A stretch of 61,094 nucleotides of DNA, from NCBI GenBank assembly GCA_003164035.1, contig PLRS01000063.1:1-61094 (forward strand), in the 5' to 3' direction. The DNA comes from Bryobacterales bacterium (GTDB taxonomy: Bacteria > Acidobacteriota > Terriglobia > Bryobacterales > Bryobacteraceae). This document shows, one piece after another, positions 43,598-51,610 of the stretch. Both the position numbers and the translations under genes were made by a program. Position 1 is the stretch's first letter. Each line of letters opens with the position of its first letter. The notes under the pieces are model-generated. The model searched no databases. It was not told the DNA's origin and saw nothing but the letters and a program-made list of their open reading frames with translations.

Positions 43598-43860
43598 CCT
43601 CGGTTGATCCTTTCCCTCGAAAACTGGTCCACTCGCATCGGAGATCTGGCATCCCGTTCACCCGTTTCGAGAGGCCATCCGCGCGGAACCGTTTTCCGTT
43701 CGACTATTATAGATATACGATCTTGTATGGTACTTTTTCAAGCGAAAGATTTTTGCGCCTATGCTCGGCCTGCGCCGGCCTGCGCCGGCCTCCTGGCTGC
43801 GGCCAGGCTGATCAAGCTGGAAGGGGGCTCCGGAAGGGTTCCTTCAGGATCACGCTACCG

Positions 43861-44192
43861 CTTACATCACCATCAGCACCAGTTTGGACGGGTGCTGTTT
43901 GTCGTGATAAATCGTCTCGGTGGCTTTGACGGGGTGGGTTTCGGTGGCGACGGCGGTTCCCGTATTGGGATTGCGATCGAAGCGGGGGAAATTGCTGCTG
44001 GAGATTTCCAGACGGATGCGATGGCCCTTCTCGAAGACGTTGCCGGTACGCCGGCATCCACGGTAATGCGGTAGACCTGGCCGGGCGTGGCCGGGACGGC
44101 GCGCTCGAGCGAAGCGCGGTAGCGCAGGCGGAGGATGCCGTCGGTGAGGTTGCGGGCGGTACCGTCGGGGAACACATCGACCAGATCGGCGG
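43861..44192 (-). pseudogene. Truncated duplicate of the 3' end of the CocE/NonD hydrolase gene
   Basis: About 330 nt matching 47302-47634 with roughly 13 differences by eye, including a 1-nt deletion near 44048 that breaks the frame after DAGV. Corresponds to the last ~110 residues of the hydrolase at 47303. Same orientation as the full gene, so the two copies form direct repeats around the FRG/IS/DUF2188 segment. Confidence 0.85.
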
Positions 44193-44568
44193 ATTCGGCG
44201 CCTCGCGCATGCGGGGCGGACTCCCCAGGGCCAGCTCGCCGGTCGTCGTAGTCGCTTGACTGTTTGGGAGAAGGGCGGGTCCAAGGGGGACCCGCGCGGA
44301 CCCGGCATAGGCGTTAAGACAGGGCCGGCTGGGCTGTGGGCTCGCACTTCGACGCGTAGTGCGTCTTTCGTCAAGTTGCCACGACTGGGCATTGCCGTCG
44401 CCAAGCCGACTTATCGGTACTTATGCGGTGCCCGGGCTCGCAAACGGCGTCTGCGCCAATGTCGCGGGCGACCGGTTCGTCCATTGCAAACCCTGTCTTC
44501 GCGATCTATCATCAAGGAGCCCCAGGCAGCTTCGCACTACTCTTTTATGACGGATTGGCAAGTGTCGC
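44193..44568. other. Non-coding interval before the second FRG gene
   Basis: About 376 nt. Contains a GGGTCC-aaggg-GGACCC hairpin near 44276-44291 and CGGACCC-GGCATAGGCGTTAAGAC near 44307-44330, the latter inverted relative to a similar string near 47216 (TCTAACGCCTATGCGCGGGTCCG). No credible gene; composition becomes AT-richer towards 44568. Confidence 0.5.
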
Positions 44569-45486
44569 ATGTCTAGGAAACGCACTAAAACATCTGTCCC
44601 ACTTCGATCTCTAGCTGACTTCGTAGAAGAATTTGATCGATACTTCTCAGGCTCTACCCAACTGAAATGCTATCGGGGCCAGCGCGATTCCTCTTGGCAA
44701 AACGTAGCAGGAATATTCCGTCCTGACTTCAAACAGCTTCTTGAAGATGAGAAGAGAGCAGTTCGGAAGCTTATCTCAGTCCAGCCCCATGAGTTTGCAT
44801 CGGACGAAACCATGTTCGATAAGCTCGTCCGGATGCAGCACTTTGGACTGCCCACTCGATTGCTGGATGTTTCGCGGAATGCACTGGTGGCTCTTTTCTT
44901 TGCAACCGACCCAGGCGCCCCTGGTAGCAAGCCAACTGACGGCTTGGTGACTGCCTTCGCAATTCCACCGGAACTTGAGAAGTATTATGACAGCGATTCC
45001 GTAAGTTGCATTGCCAACTTGGCCAATATGACCGCAGAGGAGAAGGCCAAGATTTTGAAAGAATCGCTGACCGAGGATCTTTCAGAAACTCGTACTATCA
45101 AACTCTTCAATAAAGATGACGCCGTAAAGCGACTTCTTCAATTCATTAGGGCTGAAAAGTCATATTTCCAGCCGATCATGAATCCCTTAGATTTGTTTGT
45201 GCCGTATTTTGTTCACCCTAAAATGAGCAACCGAAGAATCCTTGCCCAGTCCGGTGCCTTCATCCTCTACGGCATTAAGCCGCCCAAGACGATGTTCTTT
45301 CCATACCAGATCGAACAAACGGAGTTTATCGTTCCGCAAGGCGTGAAGAGCTCTATTCGAGAGGCGCTCGATAATATTGGCATCAATGACAACACGCTGT
45401 TCCCGGAGATTGACAAGGCTGCTGCCTGGATCAAGAACAGTTACTCAAGCAGTTCGGCATCGGGCACGAAAACTGAAACGGGCTGA
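44569..45486 (+). CDS. FRG-domain protein (copy 2)
   Basis: 305 residues from the ATG at 44569. FRG core at 35-37 (CYRGQRDSSWQNVAGIFRPDF) and QHFGLPTRLLDVSRNALVALFF at 90-111. A C-terminal part of about 190 residues is unassigned (KSYFQPIMNPLDLFVPYFVHPKMSNRRILAQSGAFILYGI). Clearly lower in GC than its surroundings, which supports recent transfer. FRG proteins are associated with phage defence and toxin-like modules. Only the two motifs and overall design are shared with the copy at 13437. Convergent with the DUF2188 gene, with an IS in between. Confidence 0.9.
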   Translation: MSRKRTKTSVPLRSLADFVEEFDRYFSGSTQLKCYRGQRDSSWQNVAGIFRPDFKQLLEDEKRAVRKLISVQPHEFASDETMFDKLVRMQHFGLPTRLLDVSRNALVALFFATDPGAPGSKPTDGLVTAFAIPPELEKYYDSDSVSCIANLANMTAEEKAKILKESLTEDLSETRTIKLFNKDDAVKRLLQFIRAEKSYFQPIMNPLDLFVPYFVHPKMSNRRILAQSGAFILYGIKPPKTMFFPYQIEQTEFIVPQGVKSSIREALDNIGINDNTLFPEIDKAAAWIKNSYSSSSASGTKTETG

Positions 45487-45540
45487 TGCGAGCATTATGG
45501 AGGTTCCTTGGAATGGCCCGATGACGCCTCGGTCTCTTAG

Positions 45541-46858
45541 CAGGATGCTGAAAAAGTCAGTCTAAAGGACTTTACAGTCAAAACAACTTGGCAGGATAAT
45601 GTTTTATAGATATGCGCGGCCAAGATACCCAGCAAAGTGCGATGTTCAGCTACCTGGCTCCCGAGGAGCGGGTGCCGGCGGACCACCCTTTACGACGAAT
45701 TCGGCCGATGGTGGACGCTGCGCTTAAGGCGTTGTCTCCTTCCTTCGATAAGATGTATTCGCGCTTCGGTCGCCCGTCGATCGCGCCGGAGAAATTGCTC
45801 AAGGGCTTGCTCCTACAGGTGCTGTACACGGTGCGGAGCGAGCGGATGTTGATGGAGCAGCTGGAGTACAACCCGTTATTCCGTTGGTTTGTCGGATTAA
45901 ATATGGATGAGGCGGTGTGGGTGCCGACCGTGTACAGCAAGAATCGCGACCGGTTGATGGAAGGCGATATCGCCGAAAAGTTTTTCGACCAGGTGCTGGA
46001 TCAGGCGCGGAGGGGCGACCTGTTGTCGGATGAGCACTTTAGCGTAGACGGAACGTTGATTGAGGCATGGGCGAGCCACAAGAGTTTCCAGCGAAAAGAT
46101 GGCAGCGATCAGACGCCCAAGGATGATCCCGGCAACCCGACCGTGAATTTCCACGGGGAGAAGCGAAGCAACGATACGCACGAGTCCACCACGGACCCCG
46201 ACGCCCGCTTGGCGCGCAAGAGCAGCGGGCACGAAGCCCAGTTGGCCTACTGCGGCAATGTGATGATCGAGAACCGCCATGGGCTGGTTGTAGATGCCGA
46301 GTTGCTGCAATGCAACGGCACGGCGGAACGGGACGCCGCGATGCTGATGATGGAGAGACTGGAAGGCAGCGACCGTGTGACGGTGGCTGGCGACAAAGGC
46401 TACGACACCAGAGATTTCGTGAGCGAGATGCGGGGCATGAACGCCACGCCGCACGTGGCGCAAAATGAGAAGCGCCCCGGCGGAAGCGCCATTGACGGGC
46501 GAACGACGCGGCATGAAGGATACCGGATCAGCCAGCAGAAACGGAAGCGGATTGAGGAAGTGTTCGGCTGGCTGAAGACGGTCGGGGTGCTACGGAAGAC
46601 CCGGCATCGCGGATTACCGAAGGTGGAGTGGATGTTCACCTTCACGGCCGCCGCCTACAATCTGGTGCGCATGGGGAAGCTGCTGCCCAGTCCGGTTGGT
46701 GCAGCATGAGTCACAGGAGAAGTGTGTCCAAACCCGCCGAAAGCGAGAAAAAGTCCCAATACTTACAGGCACTTACGCGTCCGACAGACAACTAATCCGC
46801 ATTCGGGATTGATTGAGTTACAGAAATCGGCTGAAATCAGTCCTTTTTCAGCAGCCTG
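45541..46858 (+). mobile_element. IS5-type insertion sequence with TTAG target duplication
   Basis: 1318 bp. Left end CAGGATGCTGAAAAAGTCAGT (45541) and right end, reversed, CAGGCTGCTGAAAAAGGACTG are imperfect terminal inverted repeats. TTAG flanks both sides (45537-45540 and 46859-46862) as a 4-bp target duplication. Encodes a single transposase. Confidence 0.92.
45612..46709 (+). CDS. IS5-family transposase
   Basis: 365 residues. Typical layout: EERVPADHPLRRIRPMVDAAL, FGRPSIAPEKLLKGLLLQVLYTVRSERMLMEQLEYNPLFRWFVG, the first DDE Asp in SDEHFSVDGTLIEAWAS, then GDKGYDTRDFV and the C-terminal RKRIEEVFGWLKTVG. The ORF is intact, so the element may be active. Belongs to the IS at 45541-46858. Confidence 0.95.
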   Translation: MRGQDTQQSAMFSYLAPEERVPADHPLRRIRPMVDAALKALSPSFDKMYSRFGRPSIAPEKLLKGLLLQVLYTVRSERMLMEQLEYNPLFRWFVGLNMDEAVWVPTVYSKNRDRLMEGDIAEKFFDQVLDQARRGDLLSDEHFSVDGTLIEAWASHKSFQRKDGSDQTPKDDPGNPTVNFHGEKRSNDTHESTTDPDARLARKSSGHEAQLAYCGNVMIENRHGLVVDAELLQCNGTAERDAAMLMMERLEGSDRVTVAGDKGYDTRDFVSEMRGMNATPHVAQNEKRPGGSAIDGRTTRHEGYRISQQKRKRIEEVFGWLKTVGVLRKTRHRGLPKVEWMFTFTAAAYNLVRMGKLLPSPVGAA

Positions 46859-47065
46859 TTAGACCTTCCGCCACTTGTCTCTACCGCCGACATTAGTGTC
46901 GCGGACGCGCTCAACGAGAACAGCCGAATCTGGGTTCATCTGACGAGCCTTCTCAATCGCTTCAGCCTGGGTCGGAAGGACTGCGCTGGCTCTCTCCGAA
47001 CCTGGTTTTCTCACCGCATAATCTCCCTGCTCGCGCCTTTCGATAAACAGTTCGTTTTTAGCCAT
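46859..47065 (-). CDS. DUF2188-type small protein
   Basis: 68 residues. ERREQGDYAVRKPGSERASAVLPTQAEAIEKARQMN matches the DUF2188 pattern (G-x-W/Y-x-V, then a helix). The IS right flank supplies the stop: TAA is the reverse complement of the TTA in the TTAG duplication, so the insertion restored the stop codon exactly. Short and cationic. Function unknown. Confidence 0.8.
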   Translation of the reverse strand: MAKNELFIERREQGDYAVRKPGSERASAVLPTQAEAIEKARQMNPDSAVLVERVRDTNVGGRDKWRKV

Positions 47066-47302
47066 GGAATCCTCGCGTTTCTACGGGATAAGATACACCC
47101 GACAGCATAAATTATACCGCTGCTGCGAGTCGAATCCGTCCGATCGATCCCGATAAACGCGCTTGGGTCTGGGAATCCGCTACACTCGGCGGTTGGTCCC
47201 GCGAGAGCGCCGCTTGTTCTAACGCCTATGCGCGGGTCCGGCGCGTCCGCCTCACCGTTTATGCGGAACTGAGTGGCGTTGCGCACGCGTGCGCCACAGT
47301 GC

Positions 47303-48973
47303 TTACATCACCATCAGCACCAGTTTGGACGGGTGCTGTTTGTCGTGATAGATGGTCTCGGTGGCTTTGACGGGGTGGGTTTCGGTGGCGGCGACGGTTC
47401 CGGTATTGGGATTGCGGTCGAAGCGGGGGAAATTGCTGCTGGAGATTTCCAGGCGGATGCGATGGCCCTTCTCGAAGACGTTGCCGGTGACGCCGGCATC
47501 CACGGTAATGCGGTAGACCTGGCCGGGCGTGGCCGGGACGGCGCGCTCGAGAGAAGCGCGGTAGCGCAGGCGGAGGATGCCGTCGGTGAGGTTGCGGGCG
47601 TTGCCGTCGGGGAACACATCGACCAGCTTGGCGGTGAAATCGGTATCGCGCGCGGAAGTGGAGACGTAGAGCTCGACCGCGACCGGGCCGATGACTTCCA
47701 GGTCGCGGGTGAGCGGCGGGGTGGAAAAGGTGAGCACGTCCCGGCGCGATTCCACCGAGCGCTGATCCATGGGTCCCCAGGGGAAGACGCGGGGGTTGCA
47801 GCAGACCGCGCCGCCGCGGGTGGGCACGGGGGTAGCCGGGTCGTAGACGTAACGTTCGGCGGCGGCGCGGCGAGGGGGTTTGTCGCCCAGGGCGGCGCCG
47901 TCTTCGAGGTAGAATTCCTCCGGCCGGGCTTGCTCCGGCGGCCAATCCTCGAATTCGCGCCAGCGGTTGGCGCCCATCACGAAAATGCGCGCGGGCGGCT
48001 GTGACAGCAGGGGCGAATCCTTGCCGAGCAGCCACTGATCGAACCAGGCGAGCTGCAGGGATCGAATGGGAAGCCAGGAGCCTGGCCCGAAATCGACGCC
48101 GGAAAACCTGATCGACATATTATGGGGCCACGGGCCGATGGCGATGCGGTTGATGCCGGAAGTTTTTCTCAATGCCGCGTAGGCTTCCAGGTCGCTTTCG
48201 GCGAAGTTGTCGTACCAGCCGCCGACCGAGAAGACGGGCACCCGCACCTTGGCCAGTTGTTCCCGGACGCTGATGGACTTCCAGAAAGAATCGAAGGCGG
48301 GGTGGGCGACGGCGGTGCGGAACATGTCGACGGTACGGCCGGTGGCGGCGACGTCGGCGGTGCGGATGGGAAGGTGAAGAACGAAGCTGGAGAAGTCGGG
48401 ATGGTAGCCGAACACGCGCAGGTTTTCGGCCATCCATTCCAGGCGGTTGCCGAGCTTCATGGCGCCGCCGCTGGAATAGAAGCGGTCGCGGTAATCGTCG
48501 TCGCCGGCGACCACGGGGAAGATGGCTTTGAGATGGGGATTGCCGGCGAGGGCGGCTTTCCACTGCACGATGCCGAGGTAAGAACCGCCGGTCATGCCGA
48601 TTTTGCCGTCGCACCAGCTTTGACGGGCGACCCAATCGAGGGTGTCGCTGCCATCGGGCGTTTCCTGCTCCAAGGGATGAAATTCGCCCTCGGATTCATA
48701 GCGGCCGCGGACGTCTTCGACAACCATGGCGAAACCGTGGTCCACCAGGGCCTGGTAATTGGGGACCAGGTCCTCACCCTTGCCGTAGGGCGTGCGCACC
48801 AGGATGGCCGGGACGCGGGCATGTTCGGACGGCAGAAAGATATTGGCATAGAGACGCACGCCGTCGCGCATGGGGATGGGAACGTGCAAATCTTTGAAGA
48901 CGAGCTTCTGCGGCGCGGCGGCGGCCGCGGCGGATAGGGCGATCAGCCAGAAAACTCGCCGAGCAAGTTCCAA
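47303..48973 (-). CDS. CocE/NonD family hydrolase (X-Pro dipeptidyl-peptidase-like)
   Basis: 556 residues. Signal peptide (RRVFWLIALSAAAAAAP). Alpha/beta-hydrolase of the CocE type: IPMRDGVRLYANIFLP, RTPYGKGED, DVRGRYESEGEF and the nucleophile Ser131 in MTGGSYLGIVQW, then the GGWYDN Asp region and GPWPHN His. A C-terminal jelly-roll domain follows (about 400-556, GPVAVELYVSTSARDTDFTAKLVDV). Substrates in the family include cocaine-like esters, glutaryl-lactams and dipeptides. Overlaps the glycosyltransferase gene by 31 nt. Its last ~330 nt are duplicated at 43861. Confidence 0.93.
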   Translation of the reverse strand: MELARRVFWLIALSAAAAAAPQKLVFKDLHVPIPMRDGVRLYANIFLPSEHARVPAILVRTPYGKGEDLVPNYQALVDHGFAMVVEDVRGRYESEGEFHPLEQETPDGSDTLDWVARQSWCDGKIGMTGGSYLGIVQWKAALAGNPHLKAIFPVVAGDDDYRDRFYSSGGAMKLGNRLEWMAENLRVFGYHPDFSSFVLHLPIRTADVAATGRTVDMFRTAVAHPAFDSFWKSISVREQLAKVRVPVFSVGGWYDNFAESDLEAYAALRKTSGINRIAIGPWPHNMSIRFSGVDFGPGSWLPIRSLQLAWFDQWLLGKDSPLLSQPPARIFVMGANRWREFEDWPPEQARPEEFYLEDGAALGDKPPRRAAAERYVYDPATPVPTRGGAVCCNPRVFPWGPMDQRSVESRRDVLTFSTPPLTRDLEVIGPVAVELYVSTSARDTDFTAKLVDVFPDGNARNLTDGILRLRYRASLERAVPATPGQVYRITVDAGVTGNVFEKGHRIRLEISSSNFPRFDRNPNTGTVAATETHPVKATETIYHDKQHPSKLVLMVM

Positions 48974-50040
48974 TACCGTTCTCCCACCTGCTGGATGCCG
49001 TGACTGGTGGCAATGGCGGCGGCCGCCCGCTCACCCAGCGACGCGGCCAGCATAGGTAACGATGGTAACAAAATCAGGTGGTGGTAGAGGGAATCGGGTT
49101 CGGCCGGGCCGGCGGGGATCTGGATGCAGGCGTCTTCGGGAAAGCGGGCGTTTTCGGCGCCCTCGGTGACCAGGACCGGCTTGCCCACCCCCATCAGGCG
49201 GATGGCGATGCCGGAGGATTCGCCGGCGCTGGGGTAGCGGAGGTTGATGCAGGCGTCGACGGCGCGCGCGGCCAGCCAGAACTCGCGCTCTTCGAGATAT
49301 GGCAGGCGCAGGACGCCGGGCGCGGCGACCAGCGACCGGGCGGCGCGTTCCAGGTCGCGGGAAACGAATTGGCCGGCAACAAGCAGAGCCGTTTGGGGAA
49401 GCTCGCGGTGAACGCGGGCGAAGGCGGCGAGCACCTGCATGAGGCGTTTCGATTCCCGCAGGTAGCCAAAGACGCCGTAAAGGTACACGGGACCGATACC
49501 CAGGCGTTGGCGCCAGCGCAGAGCGTCGGCGGCGGAGGGCAATTCCGGCGGGGAAAACAGGTGCGGAATCTCGACGACGCGGGCGGCAGGCACGTGGCGA
49601 AGCACCACGGCGCCCGCGGCGGGGTTGTGTACCACGACGACAAGCGAACGCTCGACCACGCGGCGGAGCATGGGGTACTCGAAATAGCGCGGGTCGGAGC
49701 CGGAGGCGGCACGCGCGCGCCACAATTCGCGCGCCAGCGGGCGGTGCCAGGCGCCGTAGTTGTAAACGAATTCCTCGATGTAGTCCGCCTCGCCAAGCTG
49801 GCCCATCAAAAAATGGTGGAGCACGGCATCGTGCAGTACGATGACGCCGGGCCGCTCCAGCGCGCGGCGGTAAATGGCGGCGTGGAGGCCGTTATTGCCG
49901 AGATGGTAGAGGGCCACGCTGGAACGCTTCGGAGCCACCGGGACATCGCCATGGCGGCGCAATTCGGCCAGCAGAGCGGCGCAATAATCGGCCACTCCGC
50001 TGCGGACCGGAGGCAAGGGCCCATGGAAGCCGACGGTCAC
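48943..50040 (-). CDS. Glycosyltransferase (GT4-like, GT-B fold)
   Basis: 365 residues from the GTG at 50040, which overlaps the YggS-type stop (GTGA). A longer frame to 50259 lies inside the neighbouring gene and is a shadow. VTVGFHGPLPPVRSGVADYCAALLAELR opens the N-terminal Rossmann lobe. RYPSAGESSGIAIRLMGVGKPVLVTEGAE is the GT-B C-terminal sugar-nucleotide loop (E-x7-E type in similar GT4 proteins). Nearby genes do not reveal a specific glycan. Confidence 0.88.
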   Translation of the reverse strand: MTVGFHGPLPPVRSGVADYCAALLAELRRHGDVPVAPKRSSVALYHLGNNGLHAAIYRRALERPGVIVLHDAVLHHFLMGQLGEADYIEEFVYNYGAWHRPLARELWRARAASGSDPRYFEYPMLRRVVERSLVVVVHNPAAGAVVLRHVPAARVVEIPHLFSPPELPSAADALRWRQRLGIGPVYLYGVFGYLRESKRLMQVLAAFARVHRELPQTALLVAGQFVSRDLERAARSLVAAPGVLRLPYLEEREFWLAARAVDACINLRYPSAGESSGIAIRLMGVGKPVLVTEGAENARFPEDACIQIPAGPAEPDSLYHHLILLPSLPMLAASLGERAAAAIATSHGIQQVGERYWNLLGEFSG

Positions 50041-50714
50041 GGTTTTTGGCGCTTGCCGAACAGCGCGGTGCCGATCCGGATCGTGGTCGAACCCTCCTCG
50101 ATGGCGGCCTCGAAATCGTGCGACATGCCCATGGAAAGGCCGGTGAGCGCGTGGCGTTCGGAGAGCTCGCGCAGGCGGCGGAAATAAGGGCGCGCGGCTT
50201 CCGGATCGTCCGACCAGGGCGGCATGGTCATCAGGCCGGTGAGCCGCAGGTGGGAGCACTCGCGGACGGCGGCGATCAGCTCCGGCAGCGCTTCGGGGGC
50301 GGCGCCGCTTTTCGAGTCTTCTCCCGACAGCTTCACCTCCAGCATGACCTCGAGCGGGCGGGCGGCCAGGTCGAGGCGGCGGGCCAGCTTGGGAGTATCC
50401 ACGGTCTGGACGACCTGGAACAGCTCGGCGGCTTTGGCGGATTTGTTGGACTGCAGATGGCCGATGAGGTGAAAGCGGGCGCCAGTGAGATCGCCCAGTT
50501 GCGGCGCTTTGGTTTCGAACTCCCGCACGTAGTTTTCGCCGAACTCGCGCAGGCCCAGCGCATGGGCGCGGCGAACGACATCGGCGGGAAACAGCTTGGT
50601 GACGGCCAGCAGCAGGATCGATTCCGGATCGCGCCGCGCCCGTTCGGCCGCCCTGGCGATGCCCTCGCGCACGAGTTGCAAGTTGGCGGCTAAAGTGTCG
50701 GGCGAAGGTTGCAC
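50037..50714 (-). CDS. YggS/PROSC-family PLP homeostasis protein
   Basis: 225 residues. Alanine-racemase-like barrel without the C-terminal domain; PLP lysine Lys40 (LLLAVTKLFP), GENYVREFETK and HLIGHLQSNK motifs, plus LSMGMSHDFEAAIEEGSTTIRIGTALFG binding the phosphate. Buffers PLP and affects amino-acid balance. GTGA overlap with the glycosyltransferase start. Confidence 0.95.
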   Translation of the reverse strand: MQPSPDTLAANLQLVREGIARAAERARRDPESILLLAVTKLFPADVVRRAHALGLREFGENYVREFETKAPQLGDLTGARFHLIGHLQSNKSAKAAELFQVVQTVDTPKLARRLDLAARPLEVMLEVKLSGEDSKSGAAPEALPELIAAVRECSHLRLTGLMTMPPWSDDPEAARPYFRRLRELSERHALTGLSMGMSHDFEAAIEEGSTTIRIGTALFGKRQKP

Positions 50715-50753
50715 GGCTTCAGTATGGCACGGGAGCGGCGGATCGCTCGAACT

Positions 50754-51260
50754 TCACAAGAAAGCAGCCCGAACATCGGACAACGTTACCATCAGCGTCA
50801 TCGGCTCGCGCGGGCTCGGGTCGAAGCCCAGCGCCACATAAAACCTCTTCGCCTCTTCCGATATGGCGTGAACCACGATGCCGCGAATTCCGATCGAATC
50901 GGCCGCGTGCGCCACACGGCCGGCGGCGTCGCGGAACAGGGCGCGGCCGATGCCCTGGCCTTGCCAATCGCGATCCACGGCCAGGCGTGCCAGCACGGCG
51001 ACCGGGATCGGGTCCGGCATGTTCCGCCGGAACCGGCCGGGAGCGCTCTCGACCGCGACCACGCCGGAGGCCAGCGCGTAATAGCCAATCACGCGTTTAT
51101 CCTTGCAAACGACATAAGTGCGCGATGCGCCGCTCGCCTGGTTAGCCCGCGCCCGGCGCCTCAGCCAATCGTCAAGCGAGGACTCCCCGGAGCGAAAATC
51201 CCCCAGCTCGTGGCGATCCGCGAGGAGCTCGGGCGGCCACAACCCCCCTATTTCTCCCAT
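50754..51260 (-). CDS. GNAT acetyltransferase toxin (TacT-like)
   Basis: 168 residues. GNAT core with VLARLAVDRDWQGQGIGRALFRDA (acetyl-CoA Q/R-x-x-G-x-G/A) and IVVHAISEEAKRFYVALGFDPSP. Length and the GESSLDDWLRRRA start match TacT-type toxins that acetylate aminoacyl-tRNA. Overlaps the DUF1778 antitoxin gene upstream by 13 nt. Confidence 0.9.
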   Translation of the reverse strand: MGEIGGLWPPELLADRHELGDFRSGESSLDDWLRRRARANQASGASRTYVVCKDKRVIGYYALASGVVAVESAPGRFRRNMPDPIPVAVLARLAVDRDWQGQGIGRALFRDAAGRVAHAADSIGIRGIVVHAISEEAKRFYVALGFDPSPREPMTLMVTLSDVRAAFL

Positions 51261-51535
51261 GGCGCGGCCGTCCGCAGGGAGCGGCGCAGGCGGGCATTCG
51301 GGCGCGGCGGCGCATCGAGCCGCGCCACGAACTCGGCGTAGGCCTTTGGGTTGACCACAAATACGGTGCGGTCCAAGAGCGCGTCTTCGGCGGCGCGGCG
51401 GGCGGCGTCCAGTACGAAATCCGTCCGATTCTTGCCCGATAGCTCCGCCGCCCGGTCGATAAGCCCGCGCAGTTCCGGCTTGATCCGGAGGTTGAGAGTG
51501 CCGCGCTTGGCCTTTTCCGGTTCGGATGTACGCAT
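51248..51535 (-). CDS. DUF1778 (TacA-like) antitoxin
   Basis: 95 residues from the ATG at 51535; an upstream ATG at 51562 would add 9 residues. RGTLNLRIKPELRGLIDRAAELSGKNRTDFVLDAARRAAEDAL is a ribbon-helix-helix/DUF1778 pattern, with the C-terminal neutralising segment following. Translated just upstream of and overlapping the GNAT toxin. Confidence 0.9.
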   Translation of the reverse strand: MRTSEPEKAKRGTLNLRIKPELRGLIDRAAELSGKNRTDFVLDAARRAAEDALLDRTVFVVNPKAYAEFVARLDAPPRPNARLRRSLRTAAPWEK

Positions 51536-51610
51536 GGAAAATCCCCCGCCAAAGACCAGCATATCAGAACGTAATGACCGCGTCAGTACAGCCGCTCCGC
51601 CCAGGAGCGC

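Noticed and set aside
44398-44614. Small frame FAIYHQGAPGSFALLFYDGLASVACLG before the FRG gene
   Set aside because: No start context, overlaps the FRG start, and matches no family; likely chance.
50041-50259. N-terminal extension of the glycosyltransferase to 50259
   Set aside because: His/Arg/Pro-rich shadow of the YggS-type gene; the GTG at 50040 gives the family start and a coupled overlap.
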